Assembly: GCF_014805685.1 (NCBI RefSeq)
Contig: NC_060886.1
Span: 19,202,608 to 19,266,607 of the forward strand
DNA length: 64,000 nucleotides
Source: Silurus meridionalis
Lineage: Eukaryota > Chordata > Actinopteri > Siluriformes > Siluridae
Reading direction: 5' to 3'
The translations under genes and the position numbers were made by a program. Below the pieces are notes generated by a model, which was given only the letters and a program-made list of their open reading frames with translations, was not told the DNA's origin and searched no databases. This document shows, one piece after another, positions 1 to 13,000 of the stretch. The first letter of the stretch is position 1. Each line of letters opens with the position of its first letter.

Positions 1-604
1 AGAGAGCTCAGCCACAACCTATCTGAGACTGAGACAGTTTCAGTTCCAGGAAGCTGCTCACCTGAAGAACCCACTGTCTACACTAGTGTCTGAAGGAAAA
101 GAGTTAAACACAAGTGCTAACTTCTTTAACATTTAAAATAAGGTGTGTATATGTATGTATGTATGTATGTATGTACATGCTTTAGAAATCTGATGACATA
201 TAGAAAATATACATTTATATGTAATCTAGTTTCTATTTCTATTTTCTATTTTTGAGATCATTAGCATTGTTAATGATCTTAAAACTTGCAAATGTCTCTT
301 TTATTTCACACATGGCTAATACCAGGGAGTTTTTATAATTTGATTTTATTTGAAGTCAGTCTCGTTTGGGTGATTGTACATTTTGCAAAGTGGAAAATAT
401 GAGCAAGGTTTGTCCCGACCACGTCTCACAGACTTGGGGGAAAGTGAAGAACCTGAAAATCTACTTTAGTACAAGACATGTTTCCAACCCCTTTTCTACA
501 AACAAGGCACAATTTTTAAAAAGAAATGTTCAATTTCATTTTGTCTTATTGAACCATGTGTATTTTTATACTCTTAAAAAGCACTTTAATGGGAACACTA
601 TACT
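1..604. other. AT-rich intergenic DNA, no gene seen
   Basis: No reading frame here resembles a known protein and no convincing exon signals were found. A short GTAT tetranucleotide repeat lies at about 145-174. The rest looks like neutral AT-rich intergenic sequence. Confidence 0.5.
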
Positions 605-875
605 ATTTTAGGATGGAGCCTCCCTTTGCTCTCAAAACAGCCTCAATTCTTGATCCCATGGATTCCACAAGATTTTGGAAGCCTTCCATTGACATTCTGG
701 TCCAAAATTCCTGCATTTTTCAAGGTGCACTTTTTATGCTGCAAATCTTCTTTCCGCCACATCACAAAGGTGTTCTATTGGGTTCGGAACTGAGGACTGG
801 GAAGGCCACTGAAGAGAACTGAACTTACTGTTATCCTGGAAGTAGTTATTAGAAGACTAAGGTAAATAGTCCACA
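605..875 (-). mobile_element. Tc1-like transposase relic
   Basis: The stretch resembles the complement of a common fish Tc1-like transposase gene. Its recognisable phrases are the 'aaggtgttctattgggtt' block and the later 'gaaggccactgaag' block. Many indels have destroyed the reading frame and no terminal inverted repeat was found. Assignment rests on remembered similarity to abundant fish copies, so the exact family is uncertain. Confidence 0.6.
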
Positions 876-1794
876 TGAATTGAGTGTATGCTAATATAAG
901 TTACTGCCAGCATGCTGTATATTCTTTTAGCCTGTCAGGATAAATGTGTCCTTGAAAATAGCAAAGGTGTTCCCTTATTTTTTTTTTTTATTATTTTTTT
1001 TTTTAATGGAACCAATATTTGGAATATGTATGAATACCATGATTGTTCTTTGCAAACTGCAATCAGATTCCCCTTGTGTTTTTTTGTTTGTTTTGTTTTT
1101 TATTACTGAATCAGAGAAAAAAGCTAAATAACATGTTTTGAAACTGCTATACAGCATATTGCTCACACTCCCAAGTTTGGACTGTGTATTTTAGAAGTTT
1201 GTTAAGAAATGTCTTTTTGTAGTAAACAATAATGTGTACACTGGAGTGCTGTGAGAGATATACAAGGCAGAAGTCAAGGCAGTCCAAGGCAGGTATTTTC
1301 TGAGTATGTAGCTGCTGATTTGCTTTTATGTAATAAATATACTACAAAAAAATATTCTAATGAATATATTATTAATAAATCTGCTGTCCAGATTGAATTT
1401 TTTAATTTTGGTTTGTTTTCAATAGGTGCTCTTTCCTGTTATTCATGTTCACAGTTTCCAGCTGCCTTAAAGATGAGTCACAGTAAAGTTACACATGTTC
1501 TGCATGTGCCCGAACTTATGAGAGACTGCAAAACAGACATTATAAAAGTGCTTGCATGAGGCACAGGTTTACTGAGCAAAAAGTCTCTTTTTTCCACAAC
1601 ATTTAAAAGGTATTAAGTGGAAATTAACCTGTCAGTGCAAAGCCTCTTTCCCTATTCAGTCCGCTTATTACAGTTTCTTCTGCTTGTGTATCAGAAAGAC
1701 ATACTCACCATCCACTTTAAATCAAAATGGGAAAATGTGACCTGTTGCATGGTGGTTGGTGTCAAAAGGGCTAGGTGGAGATTTCCTAAAAACT
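876..1794. other. Intergenic DNA, no gene seen
   Basis: AT-rich sequence with T-rich runs near 980-1010 and 1080-1110. No coding or RNA gene could be supported. It separates pieces of Tc1-like relics and may include their unrecognisable remains. Confidence 0.4.
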
Positions 1795-1990
1795 GCTGAT
1801 TACCTGGGATTTTCACACAGTCTCTGGAGTTGCTGTGAAAAACAAAAATTATTGAGTGAGCGACAGGTCTGAAGGTGGAAATGACTTGTTGATAAGAGAG
1901 GTCAGAGGGAAATGGTTCGTAAAATGGTGTGAAAAACATCATGTGAACAAAGGGTCTGCTAAGACACATTGTTGATCGATATCAAGGGTA
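1795..1990 (+). mobile_element. Tc1-like relic, plus orientation
   Basis: It resembles the N-terminal, DNA-binding part of a fish Tc1-like transposase gene, including a 'gggattttcacaca' block and a 'gttgataagagaggtcag' block at 1888. Frames are broken. It lies head to head with a minus-strand copy of the same region at 2035-2570. Confidence 0.65.
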
Positions 1991-2034
1991 CAGACCAAAC
2001 AGTACTGTTGAAGAATAGGAAAAAATACAAATTC

Positions 2035-2570
2035 TTTTTCCAATCTTTTAATTATCAGTTTGGGTGAGCATGTGACTATGATAGCTTCAGATTCTTGTTT
2101 TTGGCTGAAAGGAGTTGGAACCTGACGTGGTCTTCGGCTGTTGTAGCTCATGCACCAAATTGTGTTGTTTAATGCATGCTGAGATGCTTTTCTCAGATTT
2201 CAGATCAACTTAAACCAGTCTGGCCATTCCCCTCTGGTCTGTCTCATCAACAAGGTGATTTACCCTTTAGAAACCAACGTTCACATTATATTTCTTCATT
2301 GCACCACTGTGTGTAAACTCTACAAACTATTGCGTGAAAATCCCAGTAGATCAGAGATTATCAAAATAACCATTAAGAACCAACCACCATGCCGAGATTA
2401 AAGTCACGTTTGATTTAAAATGTTCCCATTCTGACATTTGATGTGAACAGTGACATCTGTAGCTGCCTGATTTTCTGCATTGTGCTGCTTCCACATGATT
2501 GAAAGATTGGATAACTCATACATGAGCAGGTGTACATGCGTTCCTATTAAAGTGAATGGTGTATAAACCT
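2035..2570 (-). mobile_element. Tc1-like relic, minus orientation
   Basis: This is the reverse complement of a Tc1-like transposase 5' region. Recognisable blocks are 'ggtcttcggctgttgtagct' near 2129 and 'aaaatcccagtagatcag' near 2337, which in the family encode the helix-turn-helix part. Stops and indels make it non-functional. With the 1795-1990 piece it forms an imperfect inverted repeat, for example 1888-1915 against 2224-2251. Confidence 0.75.
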
Positions 2571-4853
2571 GTATATGTAAGTCAGTGTTTCAAGTGTTGT
2601 GTTCCTGCATATGCAAGAAAGTGCTGTGACAAACTCGTGATAGGAGCTGTTAGTTCTTTGTGGGATTAATAAATATCGGTATCTGGTTCTAATTGTAATA
2701 GTTTTTTACAAAGGGAAGCCCTTTGCTGTATGGTTCTATATACAACATTCACATATTGGTCTTTATTTATTCAAACACATTAATTATATTTAGGGAAAAA
2801 CAAAAGTTTTCATAAACCTTTAATCTGAAAGTGTACTGTTAAGCACAGTTGTGCTTGGATATCAAGCTGTCATATATATTAGCAGGAAGAAAACCCACCC
2901 AGTGTGTCCTTCCTTCCCTGGGCTGGTGGCTTATCTATTATCCAACACGAAAATACACTTTATACATGCAAAAATGTTGAATCTTAAAATATGGATACAT
3001 TTTGGTGAATAATACACAGATAATTAATTACCTAACAAATATTTAGTTTTCATGAGGAGCTGGAATGAATTCAAAATATTTAAAAGAACTGAACAGGATA
3101 TACACATTAAAATGTAAAGGAAACACACAAGGACAGACACTTCAGATGTAGCAGAAATAATGACAAATTGTGAAACGTTTATGACTTTTGTCCAAAATAT
3201 CCTGTTTCTCTGAAAACTATGCCAACTTTTATTAAAAGCTATAATTATTTTAAAAGTGTGTGGAGTGTTTTGAAAGTGTAATGATGATGACACTTAAAAT
3301 CATGAGCATGTACAAATAAAATGAACACAAAAAATTAAAAATTAAAAAAAGTCACAGACCTCTATCAGAGACTGAGGTTTAGCTTTATATGTTTTGTTAT
3401 TAAGTGGGGTTTTAAACCAAAGCCAAATATGCTAATGATTTAAATATGGTATTCAGCTGATTTTTATCCTTCTTGTTAAATTTGTGCTATTACCCAGTTC
3501 TAAAGAAAAAATAGCCTGGACCAAACTTGGTTATATCCTCCTCACTACAATGTGTGGATTGATTTATTGATTTATTGATTTATTTATTTTTAATTGATTT
3601 TTTGCTGTTTGGTTAAATCAATTATACAGATATTCTTGAAATAAATATAAAAATAGTAAAATATGTATATTAAAATAATATAAAAAAAATCAGAAGTGAC
3701 CAAAGAGAAAAGTTTGTTTTCTACTGGATTTAGATTTTAGCTAGAAAAAGTAAGATGAGTCTCTTGGTGGATGATGATTGGAGATGGCAGTGCACTGTGA
3801 GATTTATAGAGATGCAGTCATGAGGTACCGCTCTTTTACACAATAGCTGTCATTCTGATGTTTACAAACACTTGAATCACAATTTTGTAAAAAAAAATAT
3901 ATATATATATATCTCCTACTTAGTGCACACTATGTATTTTGGGACACAGCCTCGAATTCTTACTGAAGAAGTGTACCTGAAGCCATCAGCTTAATAAAGG
4001 TGTGGAGAACAGAGCTCTTACAATAAGATTGCGATAGTATTATATTAATTCAATATTAGTCTTAATTCTACATGTCCTTATCTTTATCTGTGCTTTACAG
4101 CATTTCTACACATATCCCTTAAACATTTACACAGTTCTCAATGTGCATTTGTTTATATGCTAATTTTTGGCTGTTAACTTAATTTTGCATTATTAACACT
4201 GACCCAATCATGAGGTTAAACAACAAAAAACAAGCCTTTTTAACAGAATACTTGTTTTGTTTACTAGAGATTGCAAGCAGCAGGTTCAAAGGTTTACATG
4301 CACAATTTAAAAAGCTCATCAATGATTTATAAATTATTACTTGAAAGTACACAAGCTATATTTTTACTGTGCATTTTCCCAGGTCAAATAAAAGCCTAGT
4401 CGAAGTAAATTTACAGACTATTAATTTGGCAATCTGCTGTTACTATTTTATAAATGCAAATTTGTGCAGCCTTTATTTTGTCCCAAGATGAAGACTAGCT
4501 TTTTTTTTAATGCACTGGTTGTTTCATCACATACAAGTTTGAGAGAAAAGAGACTGGACAGACAAACACAATGAAACATTCTGCTAGTTTGTCAATATGT
4601 CCATTGTTCTCTTGCAAAATGTCAGATACATTACATTCACACAAGTCAATGTTACTAGTTTTTTTATGTATGGCCATACATTACATCATTTATCTATTAT
4701 TGTAATATTAGGTATGAAAATTGGGAGAATTTTTACAAACAATTCAGACGGTAATTAATTGTGACCACATGCATTAAAATAATCAGGTAATTAAGTAAAT
4801 AAATGCATCCATGTGGGTGTAATATAGAATATTATATTTTATCACAACACATG
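2571..4853. other. Long AT-rich intergenic stretch
   Basis: I see no gene, RNA gene or recognisable transposon. Short repeats include a TGATT/TTTA run near 3555-3600 and a TA run near 3897-3911. It lies upstream of the ino80d promoter and could hold distal regulatory DNA that cannot be recognised by eye. Confidence 0.45.
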
Positions 4854-4915
<62 letters not shown>

Positions 4916-4948
4916 ATGCGTGTGTGTGTGTGTGTTTGTGTGTGTATG
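4854..4948. repeat. TCTA tetranucleotide plus TG microsatellite
   Basis: About fifteen tandem TCTA units run from 4854 to about 4914, followed by an interrupted TG tract to about 4948. Confidence 0.95.
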
Positions 4949-5104
4949 TGAGAATTTAGACTGAGATTTTTAAGTTTCTAACAACTTGACTGTTGAAACT
5001 GCTTTAAGGTCACAGTGTGTGTAAATTTTACAGCTCTCACCTCTTTGAGGAAAAGTGCTCCTGGTCAATAAGAAAGAGCGAGCTGTTCTGTCATGCAGTG
5101 ACTA

Positions 5105-5105
<1 letters not shown>

Positions 5106-5188
<83 letters not shown>
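5106..5188. repeat. Compound CA-CT-CA microsatellite
   Basis: A (CA)n block, a (CT)n block of about 14 units and a second (CA)n block follow each other. It lies just upstream of the CpG-richer 5' region of ino80d. Confidence 0.95.
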
Positions 5189-5199
5189 ACACAACTTAG

Positions 5200-5692
5200 C
5201 TCGACATCAGGGAGGACGTGTAGTCAGCCTGACAAAATGCTTTACAGAACCCACTCAAACTCTCTGCTTGCCGGACATTTCAGGACATCCTCTGTCCCAC
5301 AGACTTGTGACAGTTTAAAGAAATGGAAGTGTATAATGATTCGGCATTTCGCCTATAGTTAATACCTAGCCCAACTTCCAATATGGTAGAAGAGGTTGTT
5401 GTCGAGCTTTACGGTGTTGTCATGTCCCCGCAGTGCCGATAGTGGTGCTGTGAGGAGTCTACCGAGGACTGAACTAAAAAAAAAAAACCAGCAGCCTAGC
5501 ACTTCCAATGTTAGCCGAGGGTAATATACATTTTAATGCACCTTTACGCTATAATTGCGGGCAAGCGGCTTCAAAAAGCAGTATTTTCCGTGGTATGTCG
5601 AGTACTGACGCATAACTGGTCCAGCTGATGAGATTAGGCATTTCCACAGTGTACCAGGAGTGAATACCCTGTACAGTCTGTACTAATTGAAG
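5200..5692 (+). promoter_or_regulatory. ino80d: Probable ino80d promoter and non-coding first exon
   Basis: GC and CpG content rise sharply here compared with the AT-rich flank, as expected of a housekeeping promoter. A strong splice donor, AAG followed by GTAAGC, occurs at 5692/5693. The first coding exon at 7674 is preceded by a polypyrimidine tract and CAG acceptor (7671-7673) and carries 29 bases before its ATG. This implies an upstream non-coding exon, and this region is the best candidate. The transcription start cannot be placed by eye; no TATA box is evident. Confidence 0.5.
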
Positions 5693-7670
5693 GTAAGCCT
5701 AACTGTCTTACATCCGGCCGCTCTCTTACTGAGGCATCCGCTTTCCTGCGCTCTATAGTCCGTTACGCTTCCCACTCGAGGGCCGGGGATTGCGAGCTTT
5801 CTGTAGGCCGTTGCTTTCGTCCCTCTTTCAATTTATGATCCATATCTATGTTAAAAATGACAACATGAAGTATAAATGTGTCAGGGTTTATCCTCGCACA
5901 TAAAAATGACTATCTTTTTGTTTTTTAAGACCGCGATAATGCACACGGTATTGAAACGGAACATTAGTTAGCATGTTGCGGAACTGGCTAATCTTAGCGG
6001 CGGTGTTCAGTAGGCCTGAGTACAGAGGCCTTCGCCTTTTTTTGCGACAAAGATAAACACGATTAATGAACACAGTTCACACTATTTAAATAATAGAAGG
6101 GAATCCCACAATTCTGTATGAAATATAATAGTTTAATATAGGCACTCAGGAGACAGAAAATAAACAAGAACTGTGTTCATGTGTCTCCGTTTCCTGGATA
6201 CGGCGGCTTTGTTTTTAGCACTGATCGCTAGTTTTCCAGCCACCGCAGCGGGTTTTTTAATATATTTGCTAAGCTAACTAGTGCTGTCTATGATATATAC
6301 CTAGCTCTTAGCTAACATTGGTTATATTATACGCAATCTAATGACATTTCCCCTTACAATTTTCGCTTATTCTGGTCGGTTATGGTGACAGTTGTTTAGT
6401 TGGTTATCATTACTTCATATTTAATTCTGACTGCATCTGTACCGACGGTGTACATCAGTGTAAACGGATTAATTCTAATAACCTGCATGCAAAACAAGTC
6501 GTTTTAATGATCTATTGAAAATAAATGTATTTCTGTATGTTAATAATTTGATTTAATCTCTATTAATATTACAAGGTTATCTAATAAACTAGGTTTCAAT
6601 AGACTGATTATAGGATCTCGTGTTATTTCACAGCTTTTGGTCTGTCCGGTGTTGAGATTCATAGCTTTTACTCATCGTGTGTAAGAAATCACAAACCGAA
6701 AGTAAAACGCAAACCACAAAATGTACACCCGTGCCCCCTTTTTTCCCCGCTTGGTTTTAACTGGAATTCCGTTCGGATCATTTATACTATTTAAACTATT
6801 GTTATTTGTATGCATATAATTTGATTGTGCATATGATAATGCATATACTAGATGGTACAGGTTCGCCTGAGCTTGGCCCATCTGATGGTCTATTATTTAT
6901 TTATTTTAAGTCTCCTCCTGTCCCCATGCTTTAGTGTCCTCAGTGACCTCAGTGTATTTGCATGTGGTATTGACAGACCTGTTTGACAAGTGTCAGTCTC
7001 CTCACCTGACACTTAACCTGTGACAAACCCCCTGTGTAACGGACATGCATTCTGCCAACATATAAACATTCATTTTTATATTCCTTATGTCATATAATTG
7101 CTTTTCATCTACGGCATTGTGGCCATATTATGTGCAATCGGATGTCATGTAAGGATCATGCTTTTATTCGTTGTGTATATATTTAAATATACCATGGAAT
7201 GACACACCTTAATATTTATGGGCAGAGGTGCAGCTCTGTAATTAAGGCTCTGGGTTACTAATCAGAAGGTCAGGGGTTCAAGCCCCAGTGACTGGGATAT
7301 GCAAAGAAAGAATTTGACTGGTATATGTGGTATAATAGAAACGTTTGATAGATGCTTTATTTCCTTAGTCTGTTTTAATGAACTTTAGCAAATTAGTTCT
7401 CCATGCATTATTTTAATACATGAGCTATCGCTTCTTTTTTTGGTCAGGTCAGCATGCCAGCTAATGAAATTGCCATAGGCCGCATTTGATTCTGAATAAT
7501 AATTAGTCAATTTTGACAGGTTGTTTGATCTGAATAACATTTAATGTAAATTGTGAAATGTGCACATGCTAATAATTCAGTCCCAATATTCATCCTGGTA
7601 TGTGAGTTGTGTATTGTGATTTTTGATAAAGTGCATCTTACAATATTAATTCGATTTATTTTTTTTTTGT
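5693..7670 (+). other. ino80d: Probable 5'UTR intron of ino80d
   Basis: About 2 kb of AT-rich DNA between the candidate non-coding exon and the first coding exon. CpG-richer sequence continues to about 6260. The only other recognisable item is a SINE fragment at 7215-7320. Confidence 0.45.
7215..7320 (+). mobile_element. tRNA-derived SINE head fragment
   Basis: The stretch has the layout of a tRNA-headed fish SINE. A degenerate A-box-like segment lies near 7230-7245 and a clear B-box, ggttcaagcc, at 7275-7284 sits within a self-complementary loop context. The 3' body and tail are missing or unrecognisable. It lies in the probable 5'UTR intron of ino80d. Confidence 0.6.
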
Positions 7671-7702
7671 CAGCTGATGTTTTCAAGGAATAGAGTCACG
7701 TG

Positions 7703-8700
7703 ATGTATGAGGGGAAACACATACACTTCTCGGAGGTGGACAATAAGCCTTTGTGCTCATACAGCCCAAAACTCTGCAAGCAGCGTAGACTTAATGGATA
7801 CGCCTTCTGTATACGGCATGTTTTAGAGGACAAGACAGCTCCCTTTAAACAATGTGAATATGTGGCCAAGTACAACAGCCAGCGATGCACCAACCCCATT
7901 CCCAAAGCCGAGGACCGCAGGTGAGTTGTCATTGTACTTGTAATTTATAGCCACCTGAATGATATGAGGTTACTCTCATAGAAACAAAACAGTCCTGTGA
8001 CTAAGATGTATTATTTTAGAATAGCATATGAAGCTTAACTACTGGGGCAGAGCTACAAAATTGCAGGTGTTTGCACATCGAATAATGACACAGTGTGGCT
8101 TGAATTTTTCTTTTACAGTAGAGTAGTAGTAATTTTGTTTTCAGAAAGCATTCATTCTCATAATCCTATTGCATCTGTACAGGGTGCTTGACTGGTTACC
8201 TATAGTAGAATAAAGAAATGAGGCAATAACAGCCCTTTATTTCTTCAACAGAGGAACTAACTAAACAGTGTCGATCCTTTATTTTTGCCGAAACATTTCA
8301 CAACTACATGCCTGGATCAGCTTGTAAAGTGTGTGATTACCTGTACAGAATTATCTGACGATTACAAATGGCATAAGACTACATAATTAGTGTTGCGTTA
8401 GTGATCAAATAATGTGATTTCTAGTTTTATTTATAATAAATGACTTTGGTTTAACTTGTTAAAGTTTATGACTCACTTATTACAATTGTTTTATTAGTTT
8501 TCAATGATACAATATTTTCTATTCAGATACTGTAACAGCCACCTGCAAGTGCTGGGCTTCATCCCCAAGAAGGAGCGTAAGAAGAAACATGATGCGCTGG
8601 ATTCTGTAGCATTGAACATCACCGTGCCCTCCCTAGCTCTCAAAGCCTCTAATGGCTTAGACGGTTTGCCTCCTTCTCCACCCTGTACCCGTCTGCCCCC
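7703..8700 (+). CDS. ino80d: ino80d exons 1-2: first zinc-binding module
   Basis: This block encodes the first of two Cys/His clusters in the protein. Predicted ligands are C18, C25, C36 and H39, then C51, C62, C75 and H78. The second set straddles the exon 1/exon 2 junction within arginine codon 73 (AG|A), with donor GTGAGT at 7921 and acceptor ATTCAG at 8521-8526. The pattern fits the putative C3H-type DNA-binding domain annotated in INO80D proteins. Directly after it comes a lysine/arginine run (KKERKKK) that could be a nuclear localisation signal. Confidence 0.85.
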
Positions 8701-10034
8701 CCTTGCCTTATCCAGCACACACCTGTTTGACCCCTTCGCCTTTTACGAAGAGGACGTGGATGGAGTGGAGAGCGCCACACGCAAGAACTCTGTACCTAAG
8801 AGGAAGCCTGCTAGTCGGCTGGTTCTCAGTCAGCAAGGGCCACGTCATGACGCTGACTTTCCATCACCCACTTCAGAGCAATTAACACCCGTCACGGTGG
8901 CCTGCACACTGCCCAAATCTCCACATCTACCACCACCAACACCAGCAGCACTACCTGCACCTCCCCCACCTTTGCAGCATGCTGGTCACGCTTCCTTTAT
9001 TCAGCAGGGGCCATCACAAGCTCTGCAATGCAAGACAGCACCAGCTTCAACAGGAGCCTCCCTGGTGCCCACCACACCACCCTCAGCAGGCCAGCAGTAT
9101 CGGAAAACCCTCCACACTTCCCCCAGTCATCCACCTGCTGGCGCTTGGGAGTGTCCACAGAGCCGCACCATCACTATGCGACCCACTGCCTTTACAGCTC
9201 CCCCTGCCTGCCTGTCAAGGCTACAGCATCTTATACAGCTCTGTGCAAACAGACACAAAGAGCATGGAGACCTCTTCCCTCATCTTGGTATTAAAAGCTC
9301 ATTAAATAAGTTTTAATATGCTTAAATACCTCGACTACCTACCACTTAAATATATTATAAATAAAACTGTAATTAAATATTTCTAGTGAAACCCAATTAA
9401 ATGGCTCTTTGCTGTAAGTTATGGTGTATTCATGGAGTTATGCATACTTATATAATTGTAAATTCAGGACTGGACTGGTCTGATGAAAGTGCTGATGAGG
9501 ATGAAGAAGAAGAAGATGATGAGAGAATTCCTTCATTGCCCCAGGCCAGGAGGCTGCAGGATGGGAGTCCTCAACACCAGTAAGGAATTAATTTGAAATG
9601 GCAAAATAACAAATGTGAAAGTTTCACTTCTTTTTGGATATTGTAAGATAGTGTGTATTAGCTGTAGTTTCTTGTAGCCCTTCTTGTAAATAACTGTAGG
9701 GGATTTATTTTCTTTGCTGTAATATTTTCGCTAATTTCTTTTTTGTTTTGATTTTTTTCTTCAGTTCTGTGGGTGAACGCGAGGAGCCTCGGCGGTCTCG
9801 TCTGGCTCAGCTCTGTACGTACCTGCAGGAGCGCTACAAACACTTGTGTAGGCAAGAGCGAGCTGCCACACGGCACACAAGATACAAATACGCTTTCAGG
9901 AAAGCTCTGCTCCATGCAGCCAGCAAAGACCCTGACTGCACAGGGGAACTCATCCAGCATCTCAGCAAAACATCACACATGTCCAGCAGGTATAAAAAGT
10001 GTGTGTGTGTGTATGTGTATGTGTGTGTATGTGT

Positions 10035-10083
<49 letters not shown>

Positions 10084-13000
10084 AAAGGATTTAGAGATTT
10101 TATGTTGAAAGATTTAGATTTTATGTTGGTTGTTTCATGTTTTCTAGGCATCCAGTACAACAGAAAGTGGAAAAATCTGTGTGCACTGGTAGCACCAAGG
10201 GTCAGCCCTGCAGCAACCCATCTCTGCCTTTCACACGCCACTGCTTCCAACGTATCCTTTTGTCTAAAGTTTGAATGAACACCAGTTTACCAATTATATT
10301 TTATATATGTGTGTTTTGTATTTTGCCTTATTTTGGTTATTAGCGACTGCACGTTCCACATCTTATAGGGATGGTTATTTTGGTTTTGTATTATTCCTTG
10401 AGTGTTGCTTTGTAGATATCCTGCTGAACCGTTCACAGCAGCTCTTTTCCAGCTGCACAGCACGATTTGCTGATGGGCAGCAGTGCTCTGTCCCCGTCTT
10501 CGACATCACACACCAGACACCTCTCTGTGATGAACATGCCAAGAAAATGGTAAATAGAAAAAATAAGTCATAAATATTATTACTGTAGTCATTTTTCTGG
10601 AGATGAACTACAAACCCAATTATACAAGATGGATTGTTAATATATTAGCAAATGTGTAATTTGCAAGTATTTAAAAGTAACACAGGCTTTGGGCAAAATA
10701 GGCAAAGCAGTGCTACACTCACCTAACATCAATGACAGCAGAAAGTTTTGAGGTCTTTAATTGCATTATCTATCAGCTCAATTTTATTACACGGGTTGGC
10801 TGGTACACAATGTTCCTCGGTTGTCATCAGGTTGCTTGCATCATTTCAGGCCTGAGTAAAACTGATAATGATGCTGCTAACGTAATATTTTCCAGCAGAC
10901 TATCTCAGTGCTATTATATGGGTCATACGATACGAACAGAAAGCACATAATCATGCATTCTGCCTGGGTGTGTTTTCGTGTTCTGCTGTAGGATCAATCT
11001 TGCGAGTACTTTATTACTACTCATAACTATATATGCAACACGTAACTGCTTTTCACTATATAGTTATGCTGTAAACCAGGCTGTTACAGAATAAAGAAGG
11101 GATTGAAAAAAATTGATTTTACTGTTTGCCACTGTGTTGAAGGAATTTATTGACGGGCTTGGTTTGTATGTTTTCTGCAGGATAATTTCCTACGTGGGGA
11201 TAGTAACAGGCGGGTGCAACAGCAGCAGCAGAGACGGCCACGTAAAAAGACCAAACCACCAGCGTTGACTAAGAAACACAAGAAAAAGCGGAGGAAAGTA
11301 GTGCGCCGTCCCCAGAAACCCATTCCTCCTGCACTACCACAGGGCAACCTGCCCATGCCACCCACATTGACACTGCCCACCCACCATGCCAGCATCAGGT
11401 ACATTACTGCACACACCACTTCAGCCTCACAAAGTTCTTTCACACGTTTATTTCTGTTTTCATGTGTGAACCATAAGCAATTTATTTTTTTTTTGTTGTT
11501 GCCTTTCTTGTTCAAATATCAAGATAATTCTAGAGAATATATCTGGTTCTAGAAATAGTGTAGATCATTTATCATGTACGGTTTACAAAGCATTGTTGTG
11601 AGTCAGTACTCGTGTCAGTACTAGCTACAAGGAATGCTTTTTTTTTTTCCCTGGGCAATCAAATGTCTGTCAGATTAAGTGTGTAATAATCTCAATCTAG
11701 TGAGTTTTTCATCTTTGCAAATATTTTGGTCTCTACAACCTAGTTAGGGACCATGATTCTTTAAAAACATTTACACTGGTGGCATTCACCCGAGTCTGTT
11801 TTTGTTTGTTTAGTTGAATCGAACTTTATTCACAGTAACTCTTCGACCTGAAACGTTTGCTCTGTATAAAGTTCAGGAATAAAAAGCTCCATGGTGCTGA
11901 TAACTTGATAAAATTATTGTGTGTGTGTAAACCTAATAGTTTCAAATAAATATGTTTAGAGAGAGGGTTCATTCCTTGGTCCAACGTTCTCTAGAAAAGC
12001 CTAGCTCTAGAGTAGTCCTTTGTTTTACAGTTATCATTGCGCATTAGGTATTAGACGCGGGGTTTCAGTTTTCTGCATTACTACACAGTAAGGTGGAAGT
12101 TATGCGATGGGGAATATTTGTAGCACTTCACTGATATTCGTTTTTTAAGATCTCTCTCTCGCTCTCTCTCTCGCTCTCTCTCGACAGGAGCCCCTCTACA
12201 CCTGAGCTCAGCGCAGATGAACTTCCTGATGACATCACCACTGATATCGCAGACATTCCAAATGATCTGGAGTTAAATCAGGAGGACTTTTCTGACGTCC
12301 TGCCCAGATTGCCTGATGACCTACAGGACTTTGACCTGTTTGAGGGTAATTGCATGCAACGCAGGCATTAATTTATACTCTTTTATTTATTAATTGTTTA
12401 CATAATATCAATGTTTACGTAACCTTTGAAATGGCAAAGAAAAGCCATTTTAATCATTTGCTAGGCTATTTAGAATTAAACTGTAATTGTTGTGTATATA
12501 TCTTGCGAGGTAAAAGGTAAAATGTTTGCGTTTAGGTAAGAATGGCGAGTTGCTTCCCACCACAGAAGAGGCGGAGGAGCTGGTTCGTGCGCTGCAGGCA
12601 ATGGGCTCATATCCTGACACGCTGGTTTGTTTAAACTCAATGGCTGAACTGACACCAGCTGATGACCATCGTGCCATGAGTGTCTTTTCTGGCTCTGGAG
12701 TCACGGTGACAGCCATGGGCGATCTCCTAAACGGCCGAATATCATCGGACAACTTCCCAAGTCTGGAGCTGGAGGATAATCTCCTCCATCACTCGGCAGA
12801 TGATCATTTCCCTTCATCCCTCTCTCCTCAGCCACCACCAGCCACCACCTCAGCGCCTCCTGCAGGGTCAAATCGTACACTGAACGAGCGAACGTTCCCT
12901 CACTCGGCTCTCTCTAAAACCGAGCCCACGCTGCCGTCCTCTCCTCCAGGCAGCCATTACAGCAGTGACCATGTGCCGTCTCCTTACAGCGATCATATCT

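Noticed and set aside
11147..11552. Open frames on either strand overlapping ino80d exon 7
   Set aside because: The antisense frame is a shadow of the basic, CA-rich coding exon 11181-11398; the plus frame merely reads on into the intron.
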